Below are positions 31,571-40,112 of a stretch of 53,931 nt of DNA, piece after piece. Each line of letters opens with the position of its first letter. Positions within the stretch are counted from its first letter, which is position 1. A model generated the notes under the pieces. That model searched no databases and was not told the origin of the DNA. It saw nothing but the letters and a program-made list of their open reading frames with translations. The position numbers and the translations under genes were made by a program. The stretch is from Chitinophagaceae bacterium (lineage in GTDB: Bacteria > Bacteroidota > Bacteroidia > Chitinophagales > Chitinophagaceae), in assembly GCA_016786885.1 (NCBI GenBank), contig JAEUVO010000025.1, positions 1-53,931 of the forward strand, read 5' to 3'.

Positions 31571-32462
31571 TCATAAACAACTGTACATATAACCACACAA
31601 ATGGTATTGCTAATAACAAAGAATCAAACCGGTCTAAAAAACCACCATGTCCCGGCATGATCTGGCCGCTGTCTTTTACACCTGCCAATCGTTTAAGTTT
31701 AGATTCCAGCAGGTCGCCGAAAGTGCCTGCAACAGCCGAAATAGCTGCAATTGGCAGAATAAAAATCAATAGATAACTGGTGAAAGATCCGAAATACAAT
31801 AATGGAAATAAAAATCCAATAGCTGCAATAGCCAACAATATCCCCCCGATCGTCCCCTCCCATGTTTTCTTTGGCGAAATGGATGATAAAGGAGTTTTGC
31901 CGATGAAAGAACCAACTATATATGCCATCGTATCATTTACCCAGATACTCAAAATGATGATAACAGGAATTATTCCGGTTTCTAAAACAAACACTGTATC
32001 ATGCAGATGAATATTGATAGCGGTACTGTATAAATCCATCATCAGTCCCCAACTCAGCGAAATATAGACCAGCCCGAAAAGAGAGTGAGCGATATTCTTT
32101 AACCTGATATTTCCTGAAAACAACAATTCAGTTATTGGCAATAAAAAAACAAGTATCAACCCCAGCCACCAGCCCATTTCATGGAGTCGTAATCCACCAA
32201 TAGCCAAGCCATCTCCGCTGAACCATAACATGAGGCACCAGCCGGCCAGCATCACACCATATTTATGAAAAGGAGTTATCTCTTTGTAACCCGGATCAAT
32301 CAGGCCTACCAGTTTCTGGTACTCTGTCCAGCAACCAAAATGAATAATGGAAAACAAAACGAAAAAACTCCAGTGATTCCACAGCAAACCGGTCAGCATT
32401 ACTGCCACAAACACAATTGCTGTTAATGCTCTTGTCTTAAAAGTCTGCCAGTTGAATGCCAT
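31566..32462 (-). CDS. cdsA: Phosphatidate cytidylyltransferase
   Basis: Makes CDP-diacylglycerol, the precursor of all phospholipids. 298 residues with about eight transmembrane helices. The family signature is clear: NDTMAYIVGSFIGKTPLSSI followed by SPKKTWEGTIGG, and the C-terminal GDLLESKLKR...KDSG...PGHGGFLDRFDSL. Its start lies 14 bases after the CPBP protease stop, so the two are one operon, with psd downstream: CPBP-cdsA-psd. Confidence 0.96.
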   Translation of the reverse strand: MAFNWQTFKTRALTAIVFVAVMLTGLLWNHWSFFVLFSIIHFGCWTEYQKLVGLIDPGYKEITPFHKYGVMLAGWCLMLWFSGDGLAIGGLRLHEMGWWLGLILVFLLPITELLFSGNIRLKNIAHSLFGLVYISLSWGLMMDLYSTAINIHLHDTVFVLETGIIPVIIILSIWVNDTMAYIVGSFIGKTPLSSISPKKTWEGTIGGILLAIAAIGFLFPLLYFGSFTSYLLIFILPIAAISAVAGTFGDLLESKLKRLAGVKDSGQIMPGHGGFLDRFDSLLLAIPFVWLYVQLFMK

Positions 32463-32476
32463 GTAATAAAGTTTTA

Positions 32477-33427
32477 TCAGAACGGATGATCTTTTACCGG
32501 AATTTTATCATCTGCATATACTTCATCATAATAAGTTCTTGAATTTTTTATCATCCAGTTCACTGCCAGTGCCATCATAATAAAACTGATTGCTGCGGTT
32601 AATGCAATGGAAGAAAGTTTTACTGCTACTTCATCATTTAACATGGCAGGGTTAAAATAAGCCAGTGTAATAAGTAAGCCATCATATATAAAATGGGCCA
32701 TGATGGCTGTCCAGAGGCTTCCGCTGTACCAGTAAACCACACCAAGTAATATTCCCAATACAAATCTTGGAAAAAAACCGTAGAACTGAAGATGCATAGC
32801 AGAGAAAAGAAAAGCGGCAATGATGATTCCCGGCCAGTGACTTCTGAACATCTTTATCAGCAGACGCTGTGCCATACCACGGAATAGTAACTCTTCCCCT
32901 ACTGCAGCTAATCCAGCTATGCAAATGATATTCAAAATAAGATCTTTGATGGTTTGTCTTGACAGTAAAGCCATCACTGTTTTGTTGGCCTCCGCCTCTT
33001 TAGTTTTCATCCAGTGTTCAATTCCGGAAGGAAAACGGATACCCCGGTTTAGTTCTCCGAGCCATTGTACAAAAGGTATTGCCAGTATCAGTACCAATAC
33101 ACTTATTATCCAATAAGACCGTGCAGAAGGCTGTCTTAATCCGAGATATTTTTTAGTATCCGTACTGAAAAGCCTTGCACAAATAAAAGTGGGTATTAAA
33201 AACAGACTGATAAACTGAATGATCTGCATCCCCCGGATAAAAGTAATAGTGGCTGGTTTACTGTAATCCCACTTAGCCATATCACTCATTTCTTTTATAT
33301 CCATACCGGTTAATGCAGAAAGTATCACTGTTCCAATAAGACCTAGCAGGAAAAAACTGACCAGTGCAATACTAACAAGCAATAAAAATTGGTTTCCCGC
33401 TGACTTTGTCTTTAATAATCCCTTCAT
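32477..33427 (-). CDS. CPBP-family intramembrane metalloprotease
   Basis: CAAX protease / bacteriocin-processing (Abi) family membrane protein of 316 residues with about eight helices. Motif 1 EELLFRGMAQ (near residue 178) has the double glutamate and arginine; motif 2 is FSAMHLQF with the histidine; the third conserved helix is MAHFIYDGLL. The substrate is unknown. Here it heads the phospholipid genes cdsA and psd. Divergent from dusB, with TAAATTTG in the gap reading toward dusB. Confidence 0.9.
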   Translation of the reverse strand: MKGLLKTKSAGNQFLLLVSIALVSFFLLGLIGTVILSALTGMDIKEMSDMAKWDYSKPATITFIRGMQIIQFISLFLIPTFICARLFSTDTKKYLGLRQPSARSYWIISVLVLILAIPFVQWLGELNRGIRFPSGIEHWMKTKEAEANKTVMALLSRQTIKDLILNIICIAGLAAVGEELLFRGMAQRLLIKMFRSHWPGIIIAAFLFSAMHLQFYGFFPRFVLGILLGVVYWYSGSLWTAIMAHFIYDGLLITLAYFNPAMLNDEVAVKLSSIALTAAISFIMMALAVNWMIKNSRTYYDEVYADDKIPVKDHPF

Positions 33428-33508
33428 GTATTACTCTGGTTTTTAGATTGTAAATTTGCAGGCTTACCTGTAAACAACAGATGGCAAAAATAGGTAAATA
33501 CAAATGGA

Positions 33509-34549
33509 ATGGTGACAATCGGCAACATACAACTACCTGAATTTCCGCTGCTTCTGGCCCCGATGGAAGATGTGAGTGATCCGCCTTTCCGTGCCGTGTG
33601 TAAGGATAATGGTGCCGACATGATGTACACCGAATTCATTTCATCCGAAGGATTGATAAGAGATGCCATTAAGAGTCGTAAAAAGTTAGACATCTTCGAA
33701 TACGAACGTCCTGTTGGCATACAGATATTTGGTGGGGATGAAGAAAGCTTATCTATGGCCGCAAAGATTGTGGAAGTCACTAATCCGGACCTGCTCGATA
33801 TCAACTTTGGCTGCCCGGTTAAAAAAGTAGCATTGAAAGGTGCCGGTGCCGGTGTACTAAAAGATATTGATCTCATGGTTCGTTTAACATCTGCTGTAGT
33901 TAAATCAACTTCATTGCCTGTTACCGTTAAAACAAGATTGGGCTGGGATGATAATAATAAGAATATTGAAGAAGTAGCAGAACGATTACAGGATGTTGGC
34001 ATTAAAGCATTAGCTATTCATGGACGTACAAGAACTCAGATGTACAAAGGCGAAGCTGACTGGACACTGATCGGTAAAGTGAAAAATAATCCCCGTATTA
34101 AAATTCCAATTTTTGGTAACGGAGACATTGATTCTCCCGAAAAAGCCCTGGAATATAAAAACCGGTATGGTGTGGATGGTGTTATGATAGGGCGGGCAGC
34201 TATCGGTTATCCGTGGATTTTTAATGAGATAAAAAATTTTATTCAGAAAGGTGAGCATTTACCTGCCCCAACTATTGAGGACAGGGTGGCGGTTTGTCGT
34301 AAACATTTATACAAATCGGTGGAATGGAAAAACCCGGTAGTAGGAGTAAATGAAATGAGAAGGCATTATGCCAACTACTTAAAAGGCCTGCCCAATATTA
34401 AAGAATACCGCAACAAATTAGTGACGCTGAAATCAGTGGAAGAAATTGATGAGGTGCTGAACGAGATTCAGCAAGTATATGCTGGTTATACATTTGAAAA
34501 AACACCTATAGAGCTGGTAAACTATCATGAAAAGTGCCCGGTTAATTAG
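33509..34549 (+). CDS. dusB: tRNA-dihydrouridine synthase (DusB type)
   Basis: FMN enzyme that reduces uridine to dihydrouridine in the tRNA D-loop. 346 residues. TIM-barrel start LLLAPMEDVSDPPFRA, catalytic C102 in DINFGCPVKKV, phosphate-binding GNGDI and GVMIGRAAIG, and the C-terminal helical tRNA-binding domain. The ATG at 33509 gives the typical opening. TAAATTTG (33451-33458) is a candidate -7 box, leaving a leader of about 45 bases. It overlaps the convergent small gene by 4 bases at the stops. Confidence 0.95.
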   Translation: MVTIGNIQLPEFPLLLAPMEDVSDPPFRAVCKDNGADMMYTEFISSEGLIRDAIKSRKKLDIFEYERPVGIQIFGGDEESLSMAAKIVEVTNPDLLDINFGCPVKKVALKGAGAGVLKDIDLMVRLTSAVVKSTSLPVTVKTRLGWDDNNKNIEEVAERLQDVGIKALAIHGRTRTQMYKGEADWTLIGKVKNNPRIKIPIFGNGDIDSPEKALEYKNRYGVDGVMIGRAAIGYPWIFNEIKNFIQKGEHLPAPTIEDRVAVCRKHLYKSVEWKNPVVGVNEMRRHYANYLKGLPNIKEYRNKLVTLKSVEEIDEVLNEIQQVYAGYTFEKTPIELVNYHEKCPVN

Positions 34550-34791
34550 GTCATGGGTATTTTCATCGCTCTCATCAGCCCATACAGAGACACCAATGTC
34601 CAGGTTCCCTCCAGTATCACAAATGGCCAGTAACCTATCAGCAGTGAGGTAATAGTAGCCAGTCCTGCTCCAATTATGTTCAATACAAAATACATTTTAC
34701 CATCTTGCTTCAGCAGTTTTTCCGTGCTTAAAAAATAGGCTAGTAGTATCAATCCTACGCCTGCTGATCCGATAATGTCATTCGCATTCAT
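34546..34791 (-). CDS. Small membrane protein, CBU_0592-like
   Basis: An 81-residue protein with three predicted membrane helices (about 7-23, 33-52 and 54-72). The layout NDIIGSAGVGLILLAYFLS...YFVLNIIGAGLATITSLLIGYWPFVILEGTWTLVSLYGL resembles the CBU_0592 family of unknown function. The start codon is one end of a perfect palindrome shared with the divergent gene at 34821. Confidence 0.8.
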   Translation of the reverse strand: MNANDIIGSAGVGLILLAYFLSTEKLLKQDGKMYFVLNIIGAGLATITSLLIGYWPFVILEGTWTLVSLYGLMRAMKIPMT

Positions 34792-34823
34792 AATGCTTAT
34801 TTTTATACAAAATAAGCATTATG
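34789..34823. promoter_or_regulatory. Perfect palindrome joining two divergent start codons
   Basis: Arms CATAATGCTTATTTT and AAAATAAGCATTATG (15 bp each, no mismatch) flank TATAC. The outer ends are the ATG codons of the two divergent genes, so the whole intergenic DNA is the palindrome. TATTTTTA on the plus strand and TTATTTTG on the minus strand are -7-like boxes placed within it. It may be a shared promoter with an operator for a dimeric regulator. Confidence 0.6.
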
Positions 34824-35264
34824 GCAAAAGCTGTAAAAAACAAACCGGTTGCAAAAAGAAAATCCTGGCAGGAAAAATTACATGTAGATAAGAAGGCAGA
34901 GGTTAAGAAAAATGACTATGATTTTGCTGATATTCCGGCAGGCAGCAAAATGCTCATTGCAACGCCCCTGATAATGGATGAATACATCCGGCAAATACCA
35001 AAAGGTCATTTTACCGATATAAAACAAATCCGGAAAGACCTGGCTGCTGAATACAAAGCAGCTTATACCTGTCCGGTTACTACCGGGATCTTTATTCGCA
35101 TAGTTGCCGAAGCCGCCTATGAAGAATATGAAAAAGGTAAACCACTGAGCAAGATTACTCCCTTCTGGCGGGCCTTAAGCGCCAAATCACCATCAGCAAA
35201 AAAACTAAGCTTTGGAATAAAATTTTTACTGGACCAGCAAAAGAAAGAAGGGATCGTTTCCTGA
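34821..35264 (+). CDS. Conserved hypothetical protein, 147 aa
   Basis: I do not recognise a named family with confidence. A Lys-rich N-terminus (1-30) precedes a compact alpha/beta core with FADIPAGSKMLIATPLIMDEYIRQIPKG and AAYTCPVTTGIFIRIVAEAAYEE. The single cysteine in TCPVTTGIF and the PFWRAL segment near residue 113 look functional. There is no signal or membrane helix, so it is cytosolic. Divergent from a small membrane protein across the 29-bp palindromic gap, suggesting joint control. Confidence 0.75.
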   Translation: MAKAVKNKPVAKRKSWQEKLHVDKKAEVKKNDYDFADIPAGSKMLIATPLIMDEYIRQIPKGHFTDIKQIRKDLAAEYKAAYTCPVTTGIFIRIVAEAAYEEYEKGKPLSKITPFWRALSAKSPSAKKLSFGIKFLLDQQKKEGIVS

Positions 35265-35265
35265 T

Positions 35266-35772
35266 TTATTTTACAAAGGATTCGATTCCTTTTGTGTAAA
35301 TGCTTCCTCTTTTTTCGGCAAAGAAATCTGCTGCTAATGCCAGTATGGCCATAACAGCTAAGGCAAGCCCAAAACCCCGCCAGAAATCATTCTTAAAATC
35401 ACGGATAAAATAGATATACAACCCGGCCCCGGCTGCAAAAAGAAATATCTCCACCCAACGATAGATCAAAAAATTCTTCATTACTGTTTTCATCCGGGGA
35501 AGTTCCTTATCCTTCAGTTCAGAGGGGTTCATATCAAAAGCATAAACATTTCTTACCCTGTCATTGTCACTTTTCCTGTACACGGTATATCCTACTGAAG
35601 CCAGTAATAAACCAACCAGCAGGAAAGGAATTGCAGCTCCTGTGTAAAACTCTCTTCTTAAAAAGAAGAAGACGATTGCTGCAACGATTCCGGCAATACC
35701 GATGGCCATGAATATCCAGCTTTCTGCCTTTTCAGCTTTGAAGTATTTTTCAATATCGGCTTTAGTAAACAT
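35266..35772 (-). CDS. Conserved membrane protein, 168 aa
   Basis: Unrecognised protein with four predicted membrane helices in two pairs (about 19-38, 46-63, 107-124, 131-148) separated by a charged cytoplasmic-looking stretch (KSDNDRVRN...KDKELPRMK). It lies 9 bases after the membrane-anchored glutathione peroxidase gene on the same strand, so it is probably the last gene of the aldehyde dehydrogenase-GPx operon. Converges with the 34821 gene (gap 1 base). Confidence 0.75.
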   Translation of the reverse strand: MFTKADIEKYFKAEKAESWIFMAIGIAGIVAAIVFFFLRREFYTGAAIPFLLVGLLLASVGYTVYRKSDNDRVRNVYAFDMNPSELKDKELPRMKTVMKNFLIYRWVEIFLFAAGAGLYIYFIRDFKNDFWRGFGLALAVMAILALAADFFAEKRGSIYTKGIESFVK

Positions 35773-35781
35773 ATAAGTGAT

Positions 35782-36465
35782 TTATTGTTTATTAATAGCA
35801 TTCACGACTTCGTCAGATAACGGCGAAACAGAAGGATCAAAATAATTGGTCAGTATACCATTCCCATCTACGAGGTACTTTGAGAAGTTCCAGGAAGGAT
35901 ACTTATTGTTCCATCCGTTTTTTCCGGCATCAGTCAGCCATTGAAAAACGGGGTTTTGATCTGCAGACTTAACCACTATTGACTTTTGTGCCAACGGGAA
36001 ACTGATACCATAGTTTTTCTTACAAAACTCAGCTATCTCTTCGTTACTGCCCTTTTCCTGCTCCTTAAAATCATTGGCCGGAAATCCAATAATCAAAAGC
36101 TTGTCTTTATATTTTTCATGCAGTTTCTGGAGATCGGCGTATTGGTTGGTATACCCGCAATCACTGGCCGTGTTTACTAATAATATTTTTTCCCCTTTTA
36201 GTAAGGAAAAATCTAATGTATCCCCGTTATTCAGCGCTGTTTTTAAAGAATAAAAAGATATGGAAGGAGATTTGTCATCATTAGTAAATCTTTCATTATT
36301 TTTTCCGGTAAGTCTGGAAAACCACATCCATACAGGATATACAGCTTTCAGTACTTTTTGCCTGTACGTCATATTGGTTGAGTTACGGTTCGCTATCTCC
36401 ACATACACTGCAAATATTGCAATGAGTATCAATATAACAATTCCAAACCGCTTAAGTTTTTTCAT
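35782..36465 (-). CDS. Membrane-anchored glutathione peroxidase (Cys type)
   Basis: GPx-family peroxidase of 227 residues with an uncleaved-looking N-terminal helix (about 7-25) and a 40-residue spacer, so the enzyme domain is tethered and probably faces the periplasm. Active-site VNTASDCGYTNQY (C103), FPANDFKEQEKG (glutamine) and WNF are present. It is paralogous to 3903-4469, which has a cleavable signal instead. It lies 3 bases downstream of the aldehyde dehydrogenase stop-start junction on the same strand, an operon likely for lipid-peroxide and aldehyde removal (inference). Confidence 0.9.
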   Translation of the reverse strand: MKKLKRFGIVILILIAIFAVYVEIANRNSTNMTYRQKVLKAVYPVWMWFSRLTGKNNERFTNDDKSPSISFYSLKTALNNGDTLDFSLLKGEKILLVNTASDCGYTNQYADLQKLHEKYKDKLLIIGFPANDFKEQEKGSNEEIAEFCKKNYGISFPLAQKSIVVKSADQNPVFQWLTDAGKNGWNNKYPSWNFSKYLVDGNGILTNYFDPSVSPLSDEVVNAINKQ

Positions 36466-36468
36466 TTT

Positions 36469-37842
36469 CTATTTAATAAAGAATTTCAGCAATTTCAGTT
36501 TCCCTTTCAATGGCGGATATTTAATAGCCGGGTCAAACCAGGTAGGCGTTTTCATCACTGATTTACGATGCGTAAACACATCAAAGGAATTTTTACCATG
36601 ATAGGCTCCGATACCACTCTGCCCAACACCTCCGAACGGAAGATGATGATTAGTAAACTGCATTGCCGTATTATTTACACATCCTGCTCCAAACTGAACA
36701 GCAGATAACCATTCCTCTTCTTTCTTTTTACTGCCGGTAAACACATAGAAGGAAAGAGGATCGGGATGCCTGTTGATCAACGACAAAGCCTCTTCTTTTG
36801 AGCTAAAAGTGAACACCGGTAATATCGGACCAAATATCTCTTCCTGCATCACCGGTGCCTCCGGTGATAGTTCATCTATAATGGTGGGGCTAATAAAAAG
36901 TTTTTCCCGGTCATGCTTACCACCAAAAACAATACGACCCTGATTAAGATAACTTATCAACCGGTCAAATCTTTTTTCATTAATAATTTTATCATATCCA
37001 TATGTTTCAGCCGGGTTTTCTCCATAAAACTTCTGCGTATACTCTTTAAGATAGTTCAGCAGCTTATCCTTTACTGACGAGTGAACCAACAAGTAATCAG
37101 GGCTTACACACATCTGCCCGGCATTGGAGAATTTTCCCAAAGCAATTCTTTTAGCAGCTACTCTCAGGTTAGCATCGCTTTCCACCACACAGGGATCTTT
37201 GCCCCCTAACTCCAAGGTAACCGGCACAAGGTCTTTCGCCGCTAACTGGTAAATTGCTTTCCCAACAGGAATACTGCCGGTATAAAATACATGATCGAAC
37301 CGGAAATTGCTCATCATGGTGGGTACTACTGCTGCTCCATCTCCCTGAACCACCATAACATATTCATTTGAAAATATTTCTCCGATTATTTTTTCTATCA
37401 CAGCACCTGTAGCAGGTGCAAATTCACTGGGTTTAACGACCACACAGTTTCCCGCAGCAATGGCTCCAGCCACAGGTATAAGTAATAGTTGCAATGGAAA
37501 ATTCCACGGGCCGATAACCAATACAACCCCTTTTGGTGAAGGATAGAGATAACTTGATGACGGGAGATTTATCAAATTTGTACCTGCTCTTTCCGGCTGC
37601 ATCCACTCCCGCAAGTTCTTTAATGCATAATTTATCTCCTGCATCAAAAGACCGTTTTCTGTAAACCAGCTTTCTTCCGGTACTTTTTTCAGATCGGCAT
37701 ACAAAGCTTCATAGATCTCTTTTTCATATTTATTCAGGGCACTTTTAAAGGCAAGCAATTGTTGTTTCCGAAAGGCATATGGCCTTGTAACTCCACTGTC
37801 AAAAAACCGGCGCATCTGGCTGAGGCTGGATATGTCTGCCAT
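36469..37842 (-). CDS. Aldehyde dehydrogenase (ALDH3-like)
   Basis: NAD(P)-dependent aldehyde dehydrogenase of 457 residues, the short form typical of class 3 / fatty-aldehyde dehydrogenases. GPWNFPLQL, VVKPSE, E211 in LELGGKDP (general base) and catalytic C245 in NAGQMCVSPDY are in place; the C-terminal NHHLPFGGVGQSGIG and THRKSVM are also class 3 features. It heads a minus-strand operon with GPx and the small membrane protein. Divergent from tadA by 41 bases. Confidence 0.95.
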   Translation of the reverse strand: MADISSLSQMRRFFDSGVTRPYAFRKQQLLAFKSALNKYEKEIYEALYADLKKVPEESWFTENGLLMQEINYALKNLREWMQPERAGTNLINLPSSSYLYPSPKGVVLVIGPWNFPLQLLLIPVAGAIAAGNCVVVKPSEFAPATGAVIEKIIGEIFSNEYVMVVQGDGAAVVPTMMSNFRFDHVFYTGSIPVGKAIYQLAAKDLVPVTLELGGKDPCVVESDANLRVAAKRIALGKFSNAGQMCVSPDYLLVHSSVKDKLLNYLKEYTQKFYGENPAETYGYDKIINEKRFDRLISYLNQGRIVFGGKHDREKLFISPTIIDELSPEAPVMQEEIFGPILPVFTFSSKEEALSLINRHPDPLSFYVFTGSKKKEEEWLSAVQFGAGCVNNTAMQFTNHHLPFGGVGQSGIGAYHGKNSFDVFTHRKSVMKTPTWFDPAIKYPPLKGKLKLLKFFIK

Positions 37843-37883
37843 TAATTCTAATTTTATACCAAGTTAGGTAAAACCTCTTCACA

Positions 37884-38321
37884 ATGACAGACGAATACTT
37901 TATGACACAGGCACTAAAGGAAGCTAAAAGAGCCTTTGAGGAGGAGGAAATACCTGTCGGCGCTGTCGTGGTGGTAAATGAAAGGATCATTGCCCGCGGC
38001 CACAATATGACTGAACGCCTGAATGACCCGACTGCACATGCTGAAATGATTGCTCTTACAGCAGCATTTAATTCTCTTGGAAGCAAATATTTGCCCGATG
38101 CTACATTGTATGTAACTATTGAACCTTGCTTTATGTGTGCAGGGGCAATTTACTGGAGTAAAATCGGAAAAATTGTTTACGGAGCCGATGATGAAAAAAA
38201 TGGTTATAAAAAAACTGCCGGTACCAACTGGCCATTTCATCCTAAAACTGAACTGATAAGGGGAGTGATGAAAGAAGAATGTGCCAGGCTAATGAAAGAT
38301 TTTTTTAAAAATAAAAGATAA
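37884..38321 (+). CDS. tadA: tRNA adenosine(34) deaminase
   Basis: Zinc deaminase that converts A34 to inosine in tRNA-Arg(ACG). 145 residues. Zinc ligands H52 in HAEMIAL (with catalytic E54) and C82/C85 in PCFMCAGAI. EIPVGAVVV and the RLNDPTAHAE context fit TadA, though related nucleoside deaminases cannot be fully excluded. The next gene begins 3 bases after its stop, so the two are co-transcribed. Confidence 0.92.
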   Translation: MTDEYFMTQALKEAKRAFEEEEIPVGAVVVVNERIIARGHNMTERLNDPTAHAEMIALTAAFNSLGSKYLPDATLYVTIEPCFMCAGAIYWSKIGKIVYGADDEKNGYKKTAGTNWPFHPKTELIRGVMKEECARLMKDFFKNKR

Positions 38322-38324
38322 GGT

Positions 38325-38630
38325 ATGGCAAAAGCTGTCAGGATAAAAAAAGTAACCACCACCCATCCCCGTACGGGAAGCCAGTTTGCTGTTGACATGG
38401 CTATTTATGAACCATTTAAAGCAGCTATACTGCAAAGTTTGAAAGGAAGTAAAGGCAAAACATTTACAGACCTGACCGATGATGTAGTGAAAATCATAAA
38501 TAAGAAAATGCCGGGATTTAAAAAATCAATCCCCTGGTATACTATCTCTATCCGGCTTGACCTGGAAACAAGAGGTCTGGTAGAAACATTTACTGAAAAA
38601 GGTAAAAAATTAAACCGGTTGGCAAAATAG
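38325..38630 (+). CDS. Small DUF6958-like protein
   Basis: A 101-residue basic cytosolic protein. The layout (THPRTGSQFAVDMAIYEPFKAAIL, then IPWYTISIRLDLETRGLVE and a basic C-terminus) resembles DUF6958 proteins, which look like small winged-helix DNA- or RNA-binding domains. Function is not known. It is directly downstream of tadA and upstream of sod, but sod has its own promoter-like box. Confidence 0.75.
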   Translation: MAKAVRIKKVTTTHPRTGSQFAVDMAIYEPFKAAILQSLKGSKGKTFTDLTDDVVKIINKKMPGFKKSIPWYTISIRLDLETRGLVETFTEKGKKLNRLAK

Positions 38631-38685
38631 TTTCGAAATAGGAAACAATTCACTCCCGGTCCCGCTATTATAAACTTCATCTTCC

Positions 38686-38693
38686 TAATTTTG
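38686..38693 (+). promoter_or_regulatory. -7 box TAATTTTG for superoxide dismutase
   Basis: Exact TAnnTTTG match, 47 bases before the ATG at 38741. The following TTATCCTCTTAAG resembles the sequence after the -7 box of the glutathione peroxidase at 3903. Confidence 0.55.
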
Positions 38694-38740
38694 TTATCCT
38701 CTTAAGAAAGTAATTAGTTCACACATTAAACACATTTACT

Positions 38741-39343
38741 ATGGCATTTACGTTAGCACCTCTTCCATATGCACATGATGCTTTGGAACCACATATTGAT
38801 ACACTGACCATGCAGATACACCATGGTAAACACCACCAGGCTTATGTTGACAACCTCAATAAAGCCATTACAGGTACTCCTAACGAAAATAAAACCCTGG
38901 AGGAGTTAGTAGCGGCAGCCGGCTCAATATCTCCGGCAGTTCGCAATAATGGTGGTGGTCACTGGAACCATACTTTTTTCTGGAGAAGCCTGGCAGCAAA
39001 TGCCGGCGGAAACCCTTCCGGCAAACTGGCTGATGCCATTACTGATGCCTTTGGTTCTTTTGATGCATTTAAAGAGAAATTTGCCAATGCGGGTATGACA
39101 AGATTCGGCAGTGGCTGGGCCTGGCTGATTGTAAAAGAAGGTAAACTGGAAATTACTTCCACTCCTAACCAGGATAACCCGTTGATGGATGTGGCAGAAG
39201 TAAAAGGAAAACCCATTCTTGGTGTAGATGTATGGGAACATGCCTATTACCTGAAATACCAGAACAGAAGAGCTGAATATCTGGCTGCATTCTGGAATGT
39301 GGTAAACTGGAATAAAGTGGCTGACAGATTTGCTAAAGCGTAA
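38741..39343 (+). CDS. Superoxide dismutase (Fe/Mn)
   Basis: Cytosolic Fe/Mn superoxide dismutase of 200 residues with no export signal. Metal ligands are visible as H27 in [12 protein letters not shown], the histidine of [10 protein letters not shown], and Asp and His in [11 protein letters not shown]. Metal preference cannot be decided safely from these motifs. Single gene between its own -7 box and a strong terminator. With the two glutathione peroxidases it makes the window well equipped against oxygen stress. Confidence 0.96.
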   Translation: MAFTLAPLPYAHDALEPHIDTLTMQIHHGKHHQAYVDNLNKAITGTPNENKTLEELVAAAGSISPAVRNNGGGHWNHTFFWRSLAANAGGNPSGKLADAITDAFGSFDAFKEKFANAGMTRFGSGWAWLIVKEGKLEITSTPNQDNPLMDVAEVKGKPILGVDVWEHAYYLKYQNRRAEYLAAFWNVVNWNKVADRFAKA

Positions 39344-39362
39344 ATAAACTTTCTCGTTAAAT

Positions 39363-39395
39363 AAAGGGCAGCTGAATATCAGCTGTCTTTTATTT
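39363..39395. terminator. Bidirectional intrinsic terminator after sod
   Basis: Inner stem CAGCTGA / TCAGCTG with loop ATA, extended outward by wobble and AAA/TTT pairs to about 13 bp, followed by TTTTATTTTG. It serves sod on the plus strand and may serve the convergent regulator gene that ends at 39411. Confidence 0.8.
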
Positions 39396-39410
39396 TGTTA
39401 GTTGCTAAGA

Positions 39411-40034
39411 TCATCGCAAATGATTCAGTTTGTTGACTGCCTCAATCCTGTTATTTACATGAAGTTTTATGTAGATATTCTTTAAATGCTTGGTTACGGT
39501 ATGAGAGCTCAGGTTTAATTTCGCTGCTGCCTCTTTTACAACAAGTCCTGTTGATATTAGTTGTAATATTTCATTTTCCCGGTCGGATAACTCAGATAGT
39601 TTAGGCAGTTGCTGTTTATCATGGAAAGCAGAAATCACTTTTTTAGCAATGTACCTGCTCATCGGTGCGCCCCCATCGTGTAGCTCCCGCAACGAAGCAA
39701 TTATTTCCTGTGGCATAGAATCTTTGAGAATATAGCCACTTGCTCCATTACGAAGAGCATTAAATACATATTCATTGTCATCATAAAACGAGCAAACCAT
39801 ACATTGAATGGCCGGGGCTTGCTTTTTAACAGATAAAATAAGATCGACTCCGTTAATACCCGGGAGTTTGATATCAATAATGGCTATATCAGGAGGGTGC
39901 TGAATGATATGAGGTAAGGCACTTTCGGCAGATGAATAGCAGAAAAGAGTTTTAAAATAGCCAGAGCTATTTATCAGATCTTCCAGCCCTTCCCGATAGT
40001 GTTTATCATCCTCTATGAGAGAAACGGTAACCAA
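39411..40034 (-). CDS. LuxR/NarL-family response regulator, orphan
   Basis: A 207-residue regulator: receiver domain with acidic pair in IEDDKHY, phospho-acceptor D54 in IAIIDIKLPGI, and lysine in YILKDSMP; C-terminal LuxR-type helix-turn-helix (about 140-205) with LSDRENEILQLISTGLVVKEAA and HTVTKHLKNIYIKL. No ATG is available; TTG at 40034 is the only sensible start, preceded by the purine-rich AAGAAAAGG. No histidine kinase is adjacent, so its partner lies elsewhere. Downstream of rpmH-rnpA-yidD on the same strand but 78 bases away. Confidence 0.9.
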   Translation of the reverse strand: MVTVSLIEDDKHYREGLEDLINSSGYFKTLFCYSSAESALPHIIQHPPDIAIIDIKLPGINGVDLILSVKKQAPAIQCMVCSFYDDNEYVFNALRNGASGYILKDSMPQEIIASLRELHDGGAPMSRYIAKKVISAFHDKQQLPKLSELSDRENEILQLISTGLVVKEAAAKLNLSSHTVTKHLKNIYIKLHVNNRIEAVNKLNHLR

Positions 40035-40112
40035 AGCCCTTTTCTTTTTTAAACCAATATACTGAATTATTACCGGCTTGCATACCCTAAAATAGTCTTC
40101 TGCTAACAGTTG

